This document shows positions 17,212-24,737 of a stretch of 40,200 bases of DNA, in pieces (position 1 is the first letter of the stretch; every line of letters begins with the position of its first letter). Below the pieces are notes generated by a model, which saw only the letters and a list, made by a program, of their open reading frames with translations, had not been told where the DNA came from and did no database searches. The translations under genes and the position numbers were made by a program. Source of the DNA: Halalkalibacter alkaliphilus (GTDB lineage: Bacteria; Bacillota; Bacilli; Bacillales; Bacillaceae_D); the NCBI RefSeq assembly GCF_023555415.1, contig NZ_JAKRYL010000031.1, forward strand, positions 1 through 40,200, in the 5' to 3' direction.

Positions 17212-18228
17212 ATGGAAATCAAGCACGTTAGCGATAAATACTTGCGACCATTACAAGATTTGCGCATATCAATTATGGACAAGTGTAATTTCCGCTGTTC
17301 CTACTGTATGCCGCAAGAAGTATTCGGCGAGGATTATGTATTTATGAGAGAAGAAGAACTGCTCTCCTTTGATGAAATTGAACGATTGGTTCGACAGTTT
17401 ACCAAGTTAGGAGTTAAGAAAATTCGCTTAACAGGCGGAGAACCATTGCTTCGAAAAGATGTACCTGAATTAATTAAGAGACTATCTGTAATCAATGGGA
17501 TTGAGGATATCGCTTTGACGACAAATGGAGTCCATTTAGTAAAACAGGCAAGATTACTTAAAGAAGCAGGGTTGATGCGTGTGAACGTCAGCTTAGATGC
17601 ACTTACAACTGAAATTTTTCAAAAAATGAATGGTAGAAAAGTGACGTCAGCAGTCGTCTTAAAAGGCATTGATGCAGCATTAGAAGCAGGGCTTCAAGTG
17701 AAAATTAACATGGTAGTAAAAAAAGGCGTAAATGAAGGGGAAGTTGTTAGATTAGCTCGTTACTGTAAAGATAGAGATATTCCGTTACGCTTTATTGAAT
17801 TTATGGATGTGGGTCAAACAAATGGCTGGGATTTCTCTCAAGTTGTAACGAAAAAGGAATTACTAGAAAAAGTTTCAACGATTGCTCCACTTGAAGAAGT
17901 GGAAAGAGACTATTTAGGTGAAGTCGCAACAAGGTACCGGTATAAAGGGACAGATACTGAGATTGGAATTATTTCATCTGTTTCAGATACTTTTTGTGGA
18001 AATTGTACACGTGCCAGAATTTCAGCTGATGGAAAGCTCTATACTTGTTTATTTGCTGAGAGTGGATATGACTTACGATCTCTTATTCGGACGGGTGTAT
18101 CAGACAGAGAAATAGAGTCAAGAATTACAGAAATTTGGCAGTCTCGCACAGATAAATATTCAGAAGACCGGACGGAAGAAACGGTAAAAAACCGAAAGAA
18201 AATTGAAATGTCCTATATTGGTGGGTAG
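17212..18228 (+). CDS. moaA: GTP 3',8-cyclase MoaA (radical SAM)
   Basis: MoaA catalyses the first step of Moco synthesis, cyclising GTP. The 338-aa enzyme has the radical-SAM Cys25-x3-Cys29-x2-Cys32 in [14 protein letters not shown], the [20 protein letters not shown] region, and the second 4Fe-4S cluster motif [21 protein letters not shown] near residues 262-282. It ends in the required Gly-Gly (MSYIGG). Strong AGAGGAGG precedes the ATG. It is followed by a structured repeat and a terminator, so it may be monocistronic. I see no Moco riboswitch in the 124-bp upstream region. Confidence 0.97.
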   Translation: MEIKHVSDKYLRPLQDLRISIMDKCNFRCSYCMPQEVFGEDYVFMREEELLSFDEIERLVRQFTKLGVKKIRLTGGEPLLRKDVPELIKRLSVINGIEDIALTTNGVHLVKQARLLKEAGLMRVNVSLDALTTEIFQKMNGRKVTSAVVLKGIDAALEAGLQVKINMVVKKGVNEGEVVRLARYCKDRDIPLRFIEFMDVGQTNGWDFSQVVTKKELLEKVSTIAPLEEVERDYLGEVATRYRYKGTDTEIGIISSVSDTFCGNCTRARISADGKLYTCLFAESGYDLRSLIRTGVSDREIESRITEIWQSRTDKYSEDRTEETVKNRKKIEMSYIGG

Positions 18229-18259
18229 AATAGAATAGTGAAATGTCAGGAACTAGGTG

Positions 18260-18343
18260 GCAATGGCTCCGTTCGCTACTCGCCATTGAGAGAAGAAAAC
18301 ACTCCTCTCAAAGCTTTTAATGATATAGCGACTTCTCGCATGC
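18260..18343 (+). repeat. structured repeat element, copy C
   Basis: Outer stem GCAATG (18260-18265) with CATGC (18339-18343) is imperfect. The internal loop is GCTCCGTT opposite ACTTCTCG. The middle stem CGCTA (18274-18278) with TAGCG (18326-18330) is perfect. The inner hairpin is TTGAGAG (18286-18292) with CTCTCAA (18305-18311). The layout equals that of the copies at 27241 and 36546, but the outer stem is degraded. It sits between moaA and its terminator. Confidence 0.5.
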
Positions 18344-18344
18344 T

Positions 18345-18396
18345 CGGGGTTATTCCAAAGGTTAAAATCATACCTTTTTGGGATAACCCCGTTTTT
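18345..18396 (+). terminator. strong terminator downstream of moaA
   Basis: CGGGGTTATTCCAAAGG pairs with CCTTTTTGGGATAACCCCG (one internal irregularity), then TTTTT at 18392. Confidence 0.85.
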
Positions 18397-18457
18397 CAAT
18401 GATGTTTAGTATGTTACAAATAGTATTTTCGAAATATTTAAAAACGGAGTGAGTGCT

Positions 18458-19738
18458 GTGGTAGAAAAGAGAAAGCCGATTCAAGTTGAAGAAGCAGTAA
18501 AAAGAGTAATGGAACAGGACGTGGCTCCGAAGTTTGAGACGGTTAACATAGAAGACAGTTATGGAAGGTTTTTGGCAGAAGATTTACTAGCGTCTCATGA
18601 TGTACCAGCGTTCGATCGTTCTCCGTATGATGGCTTTGCTATTCGATCTGAAGATACGAACGAAGCAAATTCGAACAATCCAATTGAATTTGATGTTATT
18701 GGGGAAATTGGCGCAGGGTATGTCTTTGAAGGAGAAGTAAAACCACTTCAGGCTGTGAGAATTATGACAGGGGCTCCAATTCCAAATGGGTGCGATGCCG
18801 TAGTTATGCTTGAATTAACAAAAGAAGTTAGTGATAACAAAATACTAATCAAACGTTTGTTTAAAAAGGGAGATAATATCTCTTACCAAGGGGAAGACAC
18901 AAAAGAGGGAACAGTGTTAGTAAAAAAGGGCACGCAAATTAATCCAGGTATAGTTGCTTTACTTGCAACGTTTGGTTACGATCAAGTTACTGTTGCAAAA
19001 AAGCCAGTTATCGGTGTAATCGCAACAGGAAGTGAGCTACTTAACGTTGATGAACCACTCGCACCAGGAAAAATTAGGAATTCAAATGCATATATGATTA
19101 TGGCCCAAATTGAGAGAGCTGGTGGACAAGCAATTTATTTCGGGAAGTTAAACGATGATTTTGCGGCTTGTTTAACTGCAACGAAAGAAGCTCTGTCGGA
19201 AGTTGATATGTTAATTACAACAGGTGGTGTCTCTGTAGGAGATTATGACTATGTACCAGCAATTTTAAAAGAGTTAGGAGCTACCGTTCTCTTTAATAAA
19301 GTAGCGATGAGACCCGGAAGTGTAACAACCGTTGCAAGTGTTGATGGGAAAATGGTATATGGTTTATCTGGGAATCCGTCAGCTTGTTATGTTGGATTTG
19401 AGTTATTTGTCCGTCCGATGTTACGAAGAGCTTTATATAATACATATCCACATCTTCAAAAAGTGAAAGCTACGTTAGGAACTGATTTCCCAAAACCAAA
19501 CCCTTTTATGAGGCTGGTTCGGGCAAAAATCGATTTTATTGAAGGGAAATTAGTTGCCTCTCCTTCTGGAGTTGATAAATCGGGAATTGTAAGCTCATTA
19601 GGCGGAGCTGATTGTCTGTTGCTTTTGCCTGGAGGAACAAGAGGATATGAAAAAGGGATGTCAGTTGATGTATTGTTACTTGAGGATCATCAAGGGAGTG
19701 AATGGCCTTGGAACAATATTGTCCCATCTTACAGGTAG
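18458..19738 (+). CDS. moeA: molybdopterin molybdenumtransferase MoeA
   Basis: MoeA inserts molybdate into adenylylated molybdopterin. The 426-aa protein contains SYGRFLAEDLLASHDVPAFDRSPYDGFA, the MTGAPIPNGCDAVVMLE segment, GVIATGSELL, TTGGVSVGDYDYV and GLSGNPSACYVGFELFVRP, all MoeA hallmarks. I chose GTG 18458 because GGAG (18446-18449) sits eight bases before it; the in-frame GTG at 18449 overlaps that site. It begins the moeA-mobB-moaE-moaD run, whose genes overlap or abut. Length is normal. Confidence 0.95.
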   Translation: MVEKRKPIQVEEAVKRVMEQDVAPKFETVNIEDSYGRFLAEDLLASHDVPAFDRSPYDGFAIRSEDTNEANSNNPIEFDVIGEIGAGYVFEGEVKPLQAVRIMTGAPIPNGCDAVVMLELTKEVSDNKILIKRLFKKGDNISYQGEDTKEGTVLVKKGTQINPGIVALLATFGYDQVTVAKKPVIGVIATGSELLNVDEPLAPGKIRNSNAYMIMAQIERAGGQAIYFGKLNDDFAACLTATKEALSEVDMLITTGGVSVGDYDYVPAILKELGATVLFNKVAMRPGSVTTVASVDGKMVYGLSGNPSACYVGFELFVRPMLRRALYNTYPHLQKVKATLGTDFPKPNPFMRLVRAKIDFIEGKLVASPSGVDKSGIVSSLGGADCLLLLPGGTRGYEKGMSVDVLLLEDHQGSEWPWNNIVPSYR

Positions 19739-20235
19739 TTGGCTATCAAAATAGTGGAAAAACAACTTTAATGGAAGCACTTATTAAAAGGTACAGTAGC
19801 GCGGGTTTACAGGTAGCAACCATTAAGCACCATGGTCATGCAAGTCCCCAAAAAAATGAGAGCGAGCTTAAGGATAGTGAACGTCATCAAGAGGCAGGAG
19901 CTGAAATTACCGCAGTTGAAGGAGGAGGCTCCTTGCAGATTCATATAAAGAATCAAACGTGGTCTCTAGAAAAAATGGTGAAATTATACGAAAGCTTTTC
20001 ACCTGATATTATATTGGTAGAAGGGTTTAAAAAAGAGCACTATCCAAAAGTTGTGATCCTTCGTAGTGAAAAGGATATTGAATTGTTACAGGCAAGCAAT
20101 ATCGTCTGTGTGATTACGTGGGAGCCCCTACCAGATTACGAACAAACATTTCCAACCTTTCACGTGGATGATACGTCAAAATCTATCGAATATATATTAC
20201 AGAAATTGAGTGATAAACATGAGTCAACTATTTGA
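19702..20235 (+). CDS. mobB: molybdopterin-guanine dinucleotide biosynthesis protein MobB
   Basis: The 177-aa P-loop GTPase is linked to MGD cofactor formation. It has the Walker A GYQNSGKTTLMEAL at residues ~14-27, TIKHHGHASP, the SERHQEAGAEIT motif and DIILVEGFKKEHYPKV, typical of MobB. It overlaps the end of moeA by 37 bases. ATG 19702 is only three bases from AAGGGAG, so TTG 19708, nine bases away, may be the real start; the difference is two residues. It overlaps moaE by 17 bases. Confidence 0.92.
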   Translation: MALEQYCPILQVVGYQNSGKTTLMEALIKRYSSAGLQVATIKHHGHASPQKNESELKDSERHQEAGAEITAVEGGGSLQIHIKNQTWSLEKMVKLYESFSPDIILVEGFKKEHYPKVVILRSEKDIELLQASNIVCVITWEPLPDYEQTFPTFHVDDTSKSIEYILQKLSDKHESTI

Positions 20236-20692
20236 TATCAAAGATACGCCATTATCAATTGAAGAAGTAGTGGAAAAGGTGACTAGAAGAGAATGCGGTG
20301 CCATTGCAACGTTTATCGGAACAGTAAGAGAGTTAACACATGGAAAACGAACGTTAAAGTTAGAGTATCAAGCTTATAAACCTATGGCGATAAAAATGTT
20401 AGAACAAATTGGTCAAGAAGTTCGTGATAAGTGGCCAGGTTCAACGATTGCAATTACACATCGTGTAGGGACGTTGGATATATCTGAGATTGCTGTTATT
20501 ATTGCTGTTTCCACCCCTCATCGTAAAGCAGCTTATGAAGCAAATGAATATGCGATGGAGCGAATCAAGCAAATTGTCCCAATATGGAAGAAAGAGTTTT
20601 GGGAAGATGGTACGAAATGGGTTGGCGATCAGCTTGAGAAGAACGCTTATCCAGAAGGGAAACCCAGTATTAAGGGGGAAGAAAATGATTAA
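20219..20692 (+). CDS. moaE: molybdopterin synthase catalytic subunit MoaE
   Basis: MoaE with MoaD makes the dithiolene of molybdopterin. The 157-aa protein has GAIATFIGTVRELTHGKRT, LEYQAYKPMAIKMLEQI, THRVGTLDISEIAVIIAVST, HRKAAYEANEYAMERIKQ, and the catalytic-Lys region PIWKKEFWEDGTKWV. The ATG at 20219 gives the usual N-terminus; an in-frame GTG at 20210 is possible. The ribosome site is weak, so translation is probably coupled to mobB. It overlaps moaD by eight bases. Confidence 0.95.
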   Translation: MSQLFDIKDTPLSIEEVVEKVTRRECGAIATFIGTVRELTHGKRTLKLEYQAYKPMAIKMLEQIGQEVRDKWPGSTIAITHRVGTLDISEIAVIIAVSTPHRKAAYEANEYAMERIKQIVPIWKKEFWEDGTKWVGDQLEKNAYPEGKPSIKGEEND

Positions 20693-20918
20693 AATTTTAT
20701 TATTTGCTGAACTTCAAGAAGAAGCAGGTACAGATCAAGTCGAGGTTGATAAAGCAGGTGTAACGGTAAATGAAGTCAAGTCTTGGCTACAAAAACAGTA
20801 CAATTTAACAACGCTTGAAAATACGATGATAGCGATAAACGAAAGCTACGCCGATGAAAATGAAGTAGTGAAAGATGGAGATGTGATTGCATTTATTCCT
20901 CCTGTAAGCGGAGGTTGA
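20685..20918 (+). CDS. moaD: molybdopterin synthase sulfur carrier subunit MoaD
   Basis: The 77-aa ubiquitin-fold protein ends in the Gly-Gly needed for thiocarboxylation (FIPPVSGG). The N-terminus MIKILLFAELQEEAGTDQVE and the DGDVIAFIPPVSGG end are standard. ATG 20685 follows AAGGGGGAAG; longer in-frame versions would lie in moaE. Last gene of the Moco run. Its terminator was split by MITE copy 2: a half-terminator remains at 20930-20949 and the full hairpin is at 21455. Confidence 0.95.
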   Translation: MIKILLFAELQEEAGTDQVEVDKAGVTVNEVKSWLQKQYNLTTLENTMIAINESYADENEVVKDGDVIAFIPPVSGG

Positions 20919-20949
20919 GTAATTGTGAAAACCCCCTGATCCATTAAGA

Positions 20950-21456
20950 TAACGGGTTCGGTTGAGAGGGAGAAAATGCAATTCAACATGGCAAATAACC
21001 TATAAATTAACATAGGTTTTAGCGGAAAAACCAACAATACAAATAACAAAACAAAAGGAGCAGATTTTAGAATCTGATCCTTTTTGGTCTATAAACCTAG
21101 CCTTATTCATCTAACGCTACCGATTGTACAAGTTCGTTAGACGCTGACTCTAAAGTAATTTGATAAATAAGGGGAGAAATTTCTCTTAATTAGAAAGTAG
21201 CACTGAAAATAGCTGAAATAGACGGAAAGATTCCGACTATTGACTCAAAACGTGAAAATGGGTAATTTTGCATTGATTAATCGGAAAACCTCCGCTTATA
21301 TACCCCGAACCGTCTCTAGTCTACAGTCTAACAGAAAAATTTCCGCTTATTGGCTCTCTCCATACCTAGTTAAAATAGCATCTTTTGCTTCTAAACATTG
21401 ATATAACAACGAAAAAAGGAGATGCGAATTAGCGTGCTAATTACATCTCAAGCGAA
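20950..21456 (-). repeat. MITE-like non-coding element, copy 2
   Basis: The element is flanked by identical 17-bp repeats CCCCTGATCCATTAAGA (20933-20949 and 21457-21473), read as a target-site duplication. The left end is TAACGGGTTCGGTTGAGAGG; the right end, inverted, reads TTCGCTTGAGA. Its body matches the inverse of copy 1 (291-916) including the CGGA-N-TTTCCG palindromes, the AATTAGCGTGCTAATT palindrome and the AGATTTTAGAATCT hairpin. It has ~50 bases near its left end that copy 1 lacks and lacks copy 1's 421-555 segment. No coding capacity is evident. It fills the 20919-21488 gap. Confidence 0.85.
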
Positions 21457-21487
21457 CCCCTGATCCATTAAGAGTCAGGGGTTTTTT
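21455..21487. terminator. bidirectional terminator, moaD versus the 76-aa gene
   Basis: AACCCCTGA (21455-21463) pairs with TCAGGGGTT (21475-21483), then TTTTT. Its left arm is part of the duplicated 17-bp target site, so the intact hairpin was restored on the fdhD side of the element. Confidence 0.8.
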
Positions 21488-21488
21488 C

Positions 21489-21719
21489 CTATGCTGTCAG
21501 TAAGTTAGCAATCGCTTCATTGCGAGTGAGCTGTTCTTCTTCGGAAGCCAGGTCGTATTTCTTTAACAAATGAAATAATTCGTTTAACTCAAGCTGAGTT
21601 GGGTTCGTAGCTAAGAACGTTTGACATTCTTCAAATAGCTCAGCAGGCAAAAAAGATTTTTGGGAATCTAATTTAGAAAGAACATCTTCTAAAGGGTGAT
21701 CGAGTTTACAAGAGCTCAT
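21489..21719 (-). CDS. 76-aa hypothetical protein in the fdhD operon
   Basis: A small, mostly helical, acidic protein with one Cys (MSSCKLDHPLEDVLSKLDSQ) and a Leu-rich centre (LELNELFHLLKKYDLASEEE). No membrane segment or signal peptide. The start ATG has GGAGGGATT directly upstream, and the gene begins 21 bases after the fdhD stop, so it is co-transcribed with fdhD. I do not recognise the family. The position suggests an accessory role in formate dehydrogenase maturation or function, which is inference only. Confidence 0.75.
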   Translation of the reverse strand: MSSCKLDHPLEDVLSKLDSQKSFLPAELFEECQTFLATNPTQLELNELFHLLKKYDLASEEEQLTRNEAIANLLTA

Positions 21720-21740
21720 ACAATCCCTCCTTCCTTTAGT

Positions 21741-22538
21741 TTACTTACTTTCAAGAACAATGCGTTTGGGATGTGAATAAATATTAAAGGATGATCCTCT
21801 AATAAATCCGACAGCTGTTATATTTAAGTCTTCTGCAAGCTGTATCGCTAAATCGGTAGGGGCTGACTTTGATAAGACGATCCCGACGCCAATTTTAGCG
21901 GCTTTTGTTAATATTTCTGATGAAATCCGACCACTAAATACAAGAATTTTGTCTCTGACAGAGATTCCGTTTAATAGTGAATAACCATAAAGCTTATCAA
22001 GTGCGTTATGTCTTCCGATGTCTGAGCGGCTAAGAATGAGCTCATGGGCCGTGCAGAGAGATGCATTATGAACCCCGCCTGTATTTTTAAATACAACACT
22101 AGTATCTTGCATTTTTTTCATTAGATCAATACACTGTTCAGCTGTAACCGTTGTTGATGTCATCGATGTTTTTGCTGTGCGCACGTCATTCTGAAAGTAA
22201 AATTGACGGCTTTTGCCGCAGCAGGATCCAATGAAACGTTTAGAAAAAAACTGCTGGTTCTTAATTTCAGTAGCATGTAATTGGACGTAGGCAAAGCCAC
22301 GTTCTTGATCAATAGTCATTTCCTTTATTTCTTTTTTAAAGTGAATTATACCTTCAGATGCTAAGAAACCGATGACCAATTCTTCCAAATTGCTTGGGCT
22401 ACAAACCATTGTAGCGAATTCTTCGTTATTTATATAAATAGTCAAAGGGAACTCGATTACGATATCATCTTCTACTCTAGAAAAAAGATGATGACTATAC
22501 TTGGTAATGGATCTAGTTGAGCTAAGTGAATCAGTCAA
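21741..22538 (-). CDS. fdhD: formate dehydrogenase sulfurtransferase FdhD
   Basis: FdhD transfers sulfur from a cysteine desulfurase to the molybdenum cofactor, which formate dehydrogenase needs for activity. The 265-aa protein has VIEFPLTIYINNEEFATMVCSP, LVIGFLASEGII, the mobile-loop cysteines Cys106-Cys107 in IGSCCGKSR, and FKNTGGVHNASLC...RSDIGRHNALDKLYG, all characteristic. The start is TTG 22538 with GGGGG eight bases upstream. It is divergent from the OFA transporter; the shared 369-bp region holds that gene's structured leader. Confidence 0.95.
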   Translation of the reverse strand: MTDSLSSTRSITKYSHHLFSRVEDDIVIEFPLTIYINNEEFATMVCSPSNLEELVIGFLASEGIIHFKKEIKEMTIDQERGFAYVQLHATEIKNQQFFSKRFIGSCCGKSRQFYFQNDVRTAKTSMTSTTVTAEQCIDLMKKMQDTSVVFKNTGGVHNASLCTAHELILSRSDIGRHNALDKLYGYSLLNGISVRDKILVFSGRISSEILTKAAKIGVGIVLSKSAPTDLAIQLAEDLNITAVGFIRGSSFNIYSHPKRIVLESK

Positions 22539-22663
22539 GCAAATAACCCCCTTTGTATGTTAGAAAATAGTAACGTATCAAATATAAACACATTCTCTTA
22601 AAACTGACAAGACTTCGAATAGAAAATCAATCATATAATCTATAAATTTACAATATAAATATA

Positions 22664-22692
22664 TTGAATTTTTTTTGAAAACAAGTTATGAT
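22664..22692 (+). promoter_or_regulatory. candidate promoter of the OFA transporter transcript
   Basis: TTGAAT (22664-22669), 17-bp spacer, TATGAT (22687-22692). Transcription would start near 22699, leaving an untranslated leader of about 209 bases before the ATG at 22908. Confidence 0.55.
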
Positions 22693-22735
22693 TTAGTTGC
22701 ATTCATAAATCTGTAACATTTAATGATCGAGATAG

Positions 22736-22823
22736 CGACCCTGTCTTCGGTATTAAGTGAGCAGTAGTTGTAAGCGATTACTATTGGTATAAAGTAGCGA
22801 AACCTGCTTGAGACTAATCGTCG
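22736..22823 (+). ncRNA. candidate structured leader RNA upstream of the OFA transporter
   Basis: Nested pairings: CGAC (22736) with GTCG (22820); GTCT (22743) with AGAC (22811); TGAGCAG (22758) with CTGCTTG (22804); and an inner hairpin CAGTAGT (22762) with ACTATTG (22780). The third and fourth share bases CAG, so they compete or are trimmed. A U-rich stretch follows at 22826-22832, and a small AAGGAA/TTCCTT hairpin at 22833-22851. It matches no riboswitch class I know, including Moco, fluoride, c-di-GMP or THF. It may be a novel cis-regulator or simply a structured leader. Confidence 0.4.
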
Positions 22824-22907
22824 TGCTTTTTTAAGGAATCTTTTTTTCCTTTAAGAGAGTTACGTCGATTTTTTTGTGTTTAGTTGGAAGGAAAAGGAGT
22901 GAATAAA

Positions 22908-24164
22908 ATGGGAGAAACGAAGGGGAAATTGAAGAATCGTTGGTTAATTGCGCTAGCTGCCGTTGGAATCCATATTTCAATAGGGTCTGTTTATGCATGG
23001 AGTGTTTTTACTAACCCGATTAGAGAGCAACTTGGCTGGGATTTAAGTGCTGTTTCCTTAACATTTAGTATTGCAATTGTGTTTTTAGGTTTATCAGCAG
23101 CCTTTATGGGGCATTTTGTTGAAAAGTATGGCCCGAGAATGTCGGGGTTAGTGGCGGCAACATTTTTTGGTATTGGATTAGTTGGAGCAGGTTTTGCCAT
23201 TAACATAGAGTCCATTGGGCTTTTATATTTCACATACGGAGCACTTGGTGGAATAGGTCTTGGTGTTGGTTATATTACACCTGTATCGACTCTTGTTAAA
23301 TGGTTTCCAGATCGTCGTGGGTTAGCAACAGGGCTTGCGATTATGGGGTTTGGTTTTTCTGCTATGATAGCTAGTCCAATTATGGCAAGCTTAATTGGTT
23401 CAGTTGGAATTGCGAATACGTTTTTCACGTTAGGGATAATTTATTTTATTATTATGTTAGCATCGGCTCTTTACATTGAAAGACCGCCTGTTGGCTATAT
23501 GGCAAATGTACAAAGTGACGGAAAGAAAATTAAATCTGATCTTTCGCAGTTAACAGCAAATGAAGCTGTGAAAACGAGAAGGTTTTGGTATTTATGGGTG
23601 ATGTTATTTATTAACGTAACTTGCGGAATTGCCATATTATCTGTTGCCTCACCGATGGCTCAAGAAATAGCGGGTCTATCAGCAGCTGCAGCAGCAACAA
23701 TGGTCGGTGTAATGGGGGTATTTAATGGTCTAGGGCGTATTGGTTGGGCATCTGTATCAGACTACTTAGGCCGTGCAAATGTCTATACAGCATTCTTTAT
23801 CATCCAGATTGTAACGTTCTTTGCTCTACCTAGTATTACACATGCAATTTTATTCCAAGCAGTATTGTTCTTAATCCTTACTTGTTATGGTGGTGGATTT
23901 GCAGCAATTCCAGCCTATATTGGTGATTTGTTTGGGACAAAGCAGCTTGGTGCCATTCACGGTTATATTTTAACGGCTTGGGCATTAGCTGGACTGGTTG
24001 GACCAATCCTAGCATCCTGGATTCGTGAAACAACTGATAGTTATGCGGGTACTCTTTATATTTTCGGATTTATGTTTATTGCAGCATTGATTGTTTCTCT
24101 TGTGATCCGTATTGATATTAAACAATTAAAAGAAAAGAACGAAGTAAGGGATTTAGCTAGTTAA
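22908..24164 (+). CDS. MFS transporter of the oxalate/formate antiporter (OFA) family
   Basis: The 418-aa protein has 12 membrane helices. The N-terminal NRWLIALAAVGIHISIGSVY followed by AWSVFTNPIREQLGW is diagnostic of OFA carriers, as is GIGLGVGYITPVSTLVKWFPDRRGLATG in the loop 4-5 region. The start is ATG 22908 behind AAGGAG; a longer TTG-started frame exists but is less likely. Gene context (fdhD and a formate dehydrogenase-like subunit) suggests it carries formate or a related carboxylate. It is followed 67 bases later by the DUF2294 gene without a terminator, so the two are probably one transcript. Confidence 0.88.
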   Translation: MGETKGKLKNRWLIALAAVGIHISIGSVYAWSVFTNPIREQLGWDLSAVSLTFSIAIVFLGLSAAFMGHFVEKYGPRMSGLVAATFFGIGLVGAGFAINIESIGLLYFTYGALGGIGLGVGYITPVSTLVKWFPDRRGLATGLAIMGFGFSAMIASPIMASLIGSVGIANTFFTLGIIYFIIMLASALYIERPPVGYMANVQSDGKKIKSDLSQLTANEAVKTRRFWYLWVMLFINVTCGIAILSVASPMAQEIAGLSAAAAATMVGVMGVFNGLGRIGWASVSDYLGRANVYTAFFIIQIVTFFALPSITHAILFQAVLFLILTCYGGGFAAIPAYIGDLFGTKQLGAIHGYILTAWALAGLVGPILASWIRETTDSYAGTLYIFGFMFIAALIVSLVIRIDIKQLKEKNEVRDLAS

Positions 24165-24231
24165 CCTATTTGACATTTATAGTTACTCGAACTACTCTTT
24201 TAGTAAGTAAAAGAAAATGAGGGTACAGGAA

Positions 24232-24597
24232 ATGAACAAATATGAAGCGGAATTTAGTAATTTAGTACGTTCCTTCCGAAAGAAGCATATGGGTAAAGGT
24301 CCAAGCAAAATAAGTACAACGTTTTGCAAAAAATGGGCAATATGTGAGATGGAAGGAAATCTTTCACCTGTTGAGAAGTTTATCGCAACAGCAGATGAAG
24401 GAAAGCAAATGCTGCGAGCTGCAAGAACAGAAATGGTTAAAGATATGTATCGCAAGAATCCGCCTGCTGAGATGGAAGAGTTCTTACAGTGTAACTTCTT
24501 AGACCTATATGTTGATATTGATATTGAAAAAGATTTTGGTATATCGATATTTGTATTTGATGAAGATATAGAAGAAAAATTTTCAAAAAAACTATAG
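24232..24597 (+). CDS. DUF2294 family protein
   Basis: The 121-aa soluble protein begins MNKYEAEFSNLVRSFRKKHMGKGP and contains ICEMEGNLSPVEKFIATADEGKQMLRAARTE-type sequence, which fits the DUF2294 family: small domains of unknown function, often single genes in bacilli. The C-half is acidic (DLYVDIDIEKDFGISIFVFDED). Two ATGs are possible: 24217, with a weak site, and 24232, with GAGGG eight bases upstream; I chose the latter. It lies between the OFA transporter and the formate dehydrogenase-like gene, which implies a linked role, but no activity is established. Confidence 0.75.
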   Translation: MNKYEAEFSNLVRSFRKKHMGKGPSKISTTFCKKWAICEMEGNLSPVEKFIATADEGKQMLRAARTEMVKDMYRKNPPAEMEEFLQCNFLDLYVDIDIEKDFGISIFVFDEDIEEKFSKKL

Positions 24598-24636
24598 ATT
24601 TGGTTTGGTACTTAGTAGCGATCCTGCAGAAGACTT

Positions 24637-24685
24637 AACCACCGTCCATACCACTAAAAAATTGGGGTAGTACGGTGGTTTTTTT
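24637..24685 (+). terminator. terminator or attenuator between DUF2294 and the formate dehydrogenase gene
   Basis: AACCACCGT (24637-24645) pairs with ACGGTGGTT (24672-24680), with extra CC/GG pairing inside, then T5-A-TT. Only 52 bases separate it from the next start codon and I see no clear promoter there, so partial read-through is likely. Confidence 0.8.
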
Positions 24686-24737
24686 ATTGAGATGGCCATA
24701 GAGATTAAGTAAATAGTATTTGGGGGAGTGAGTGATC

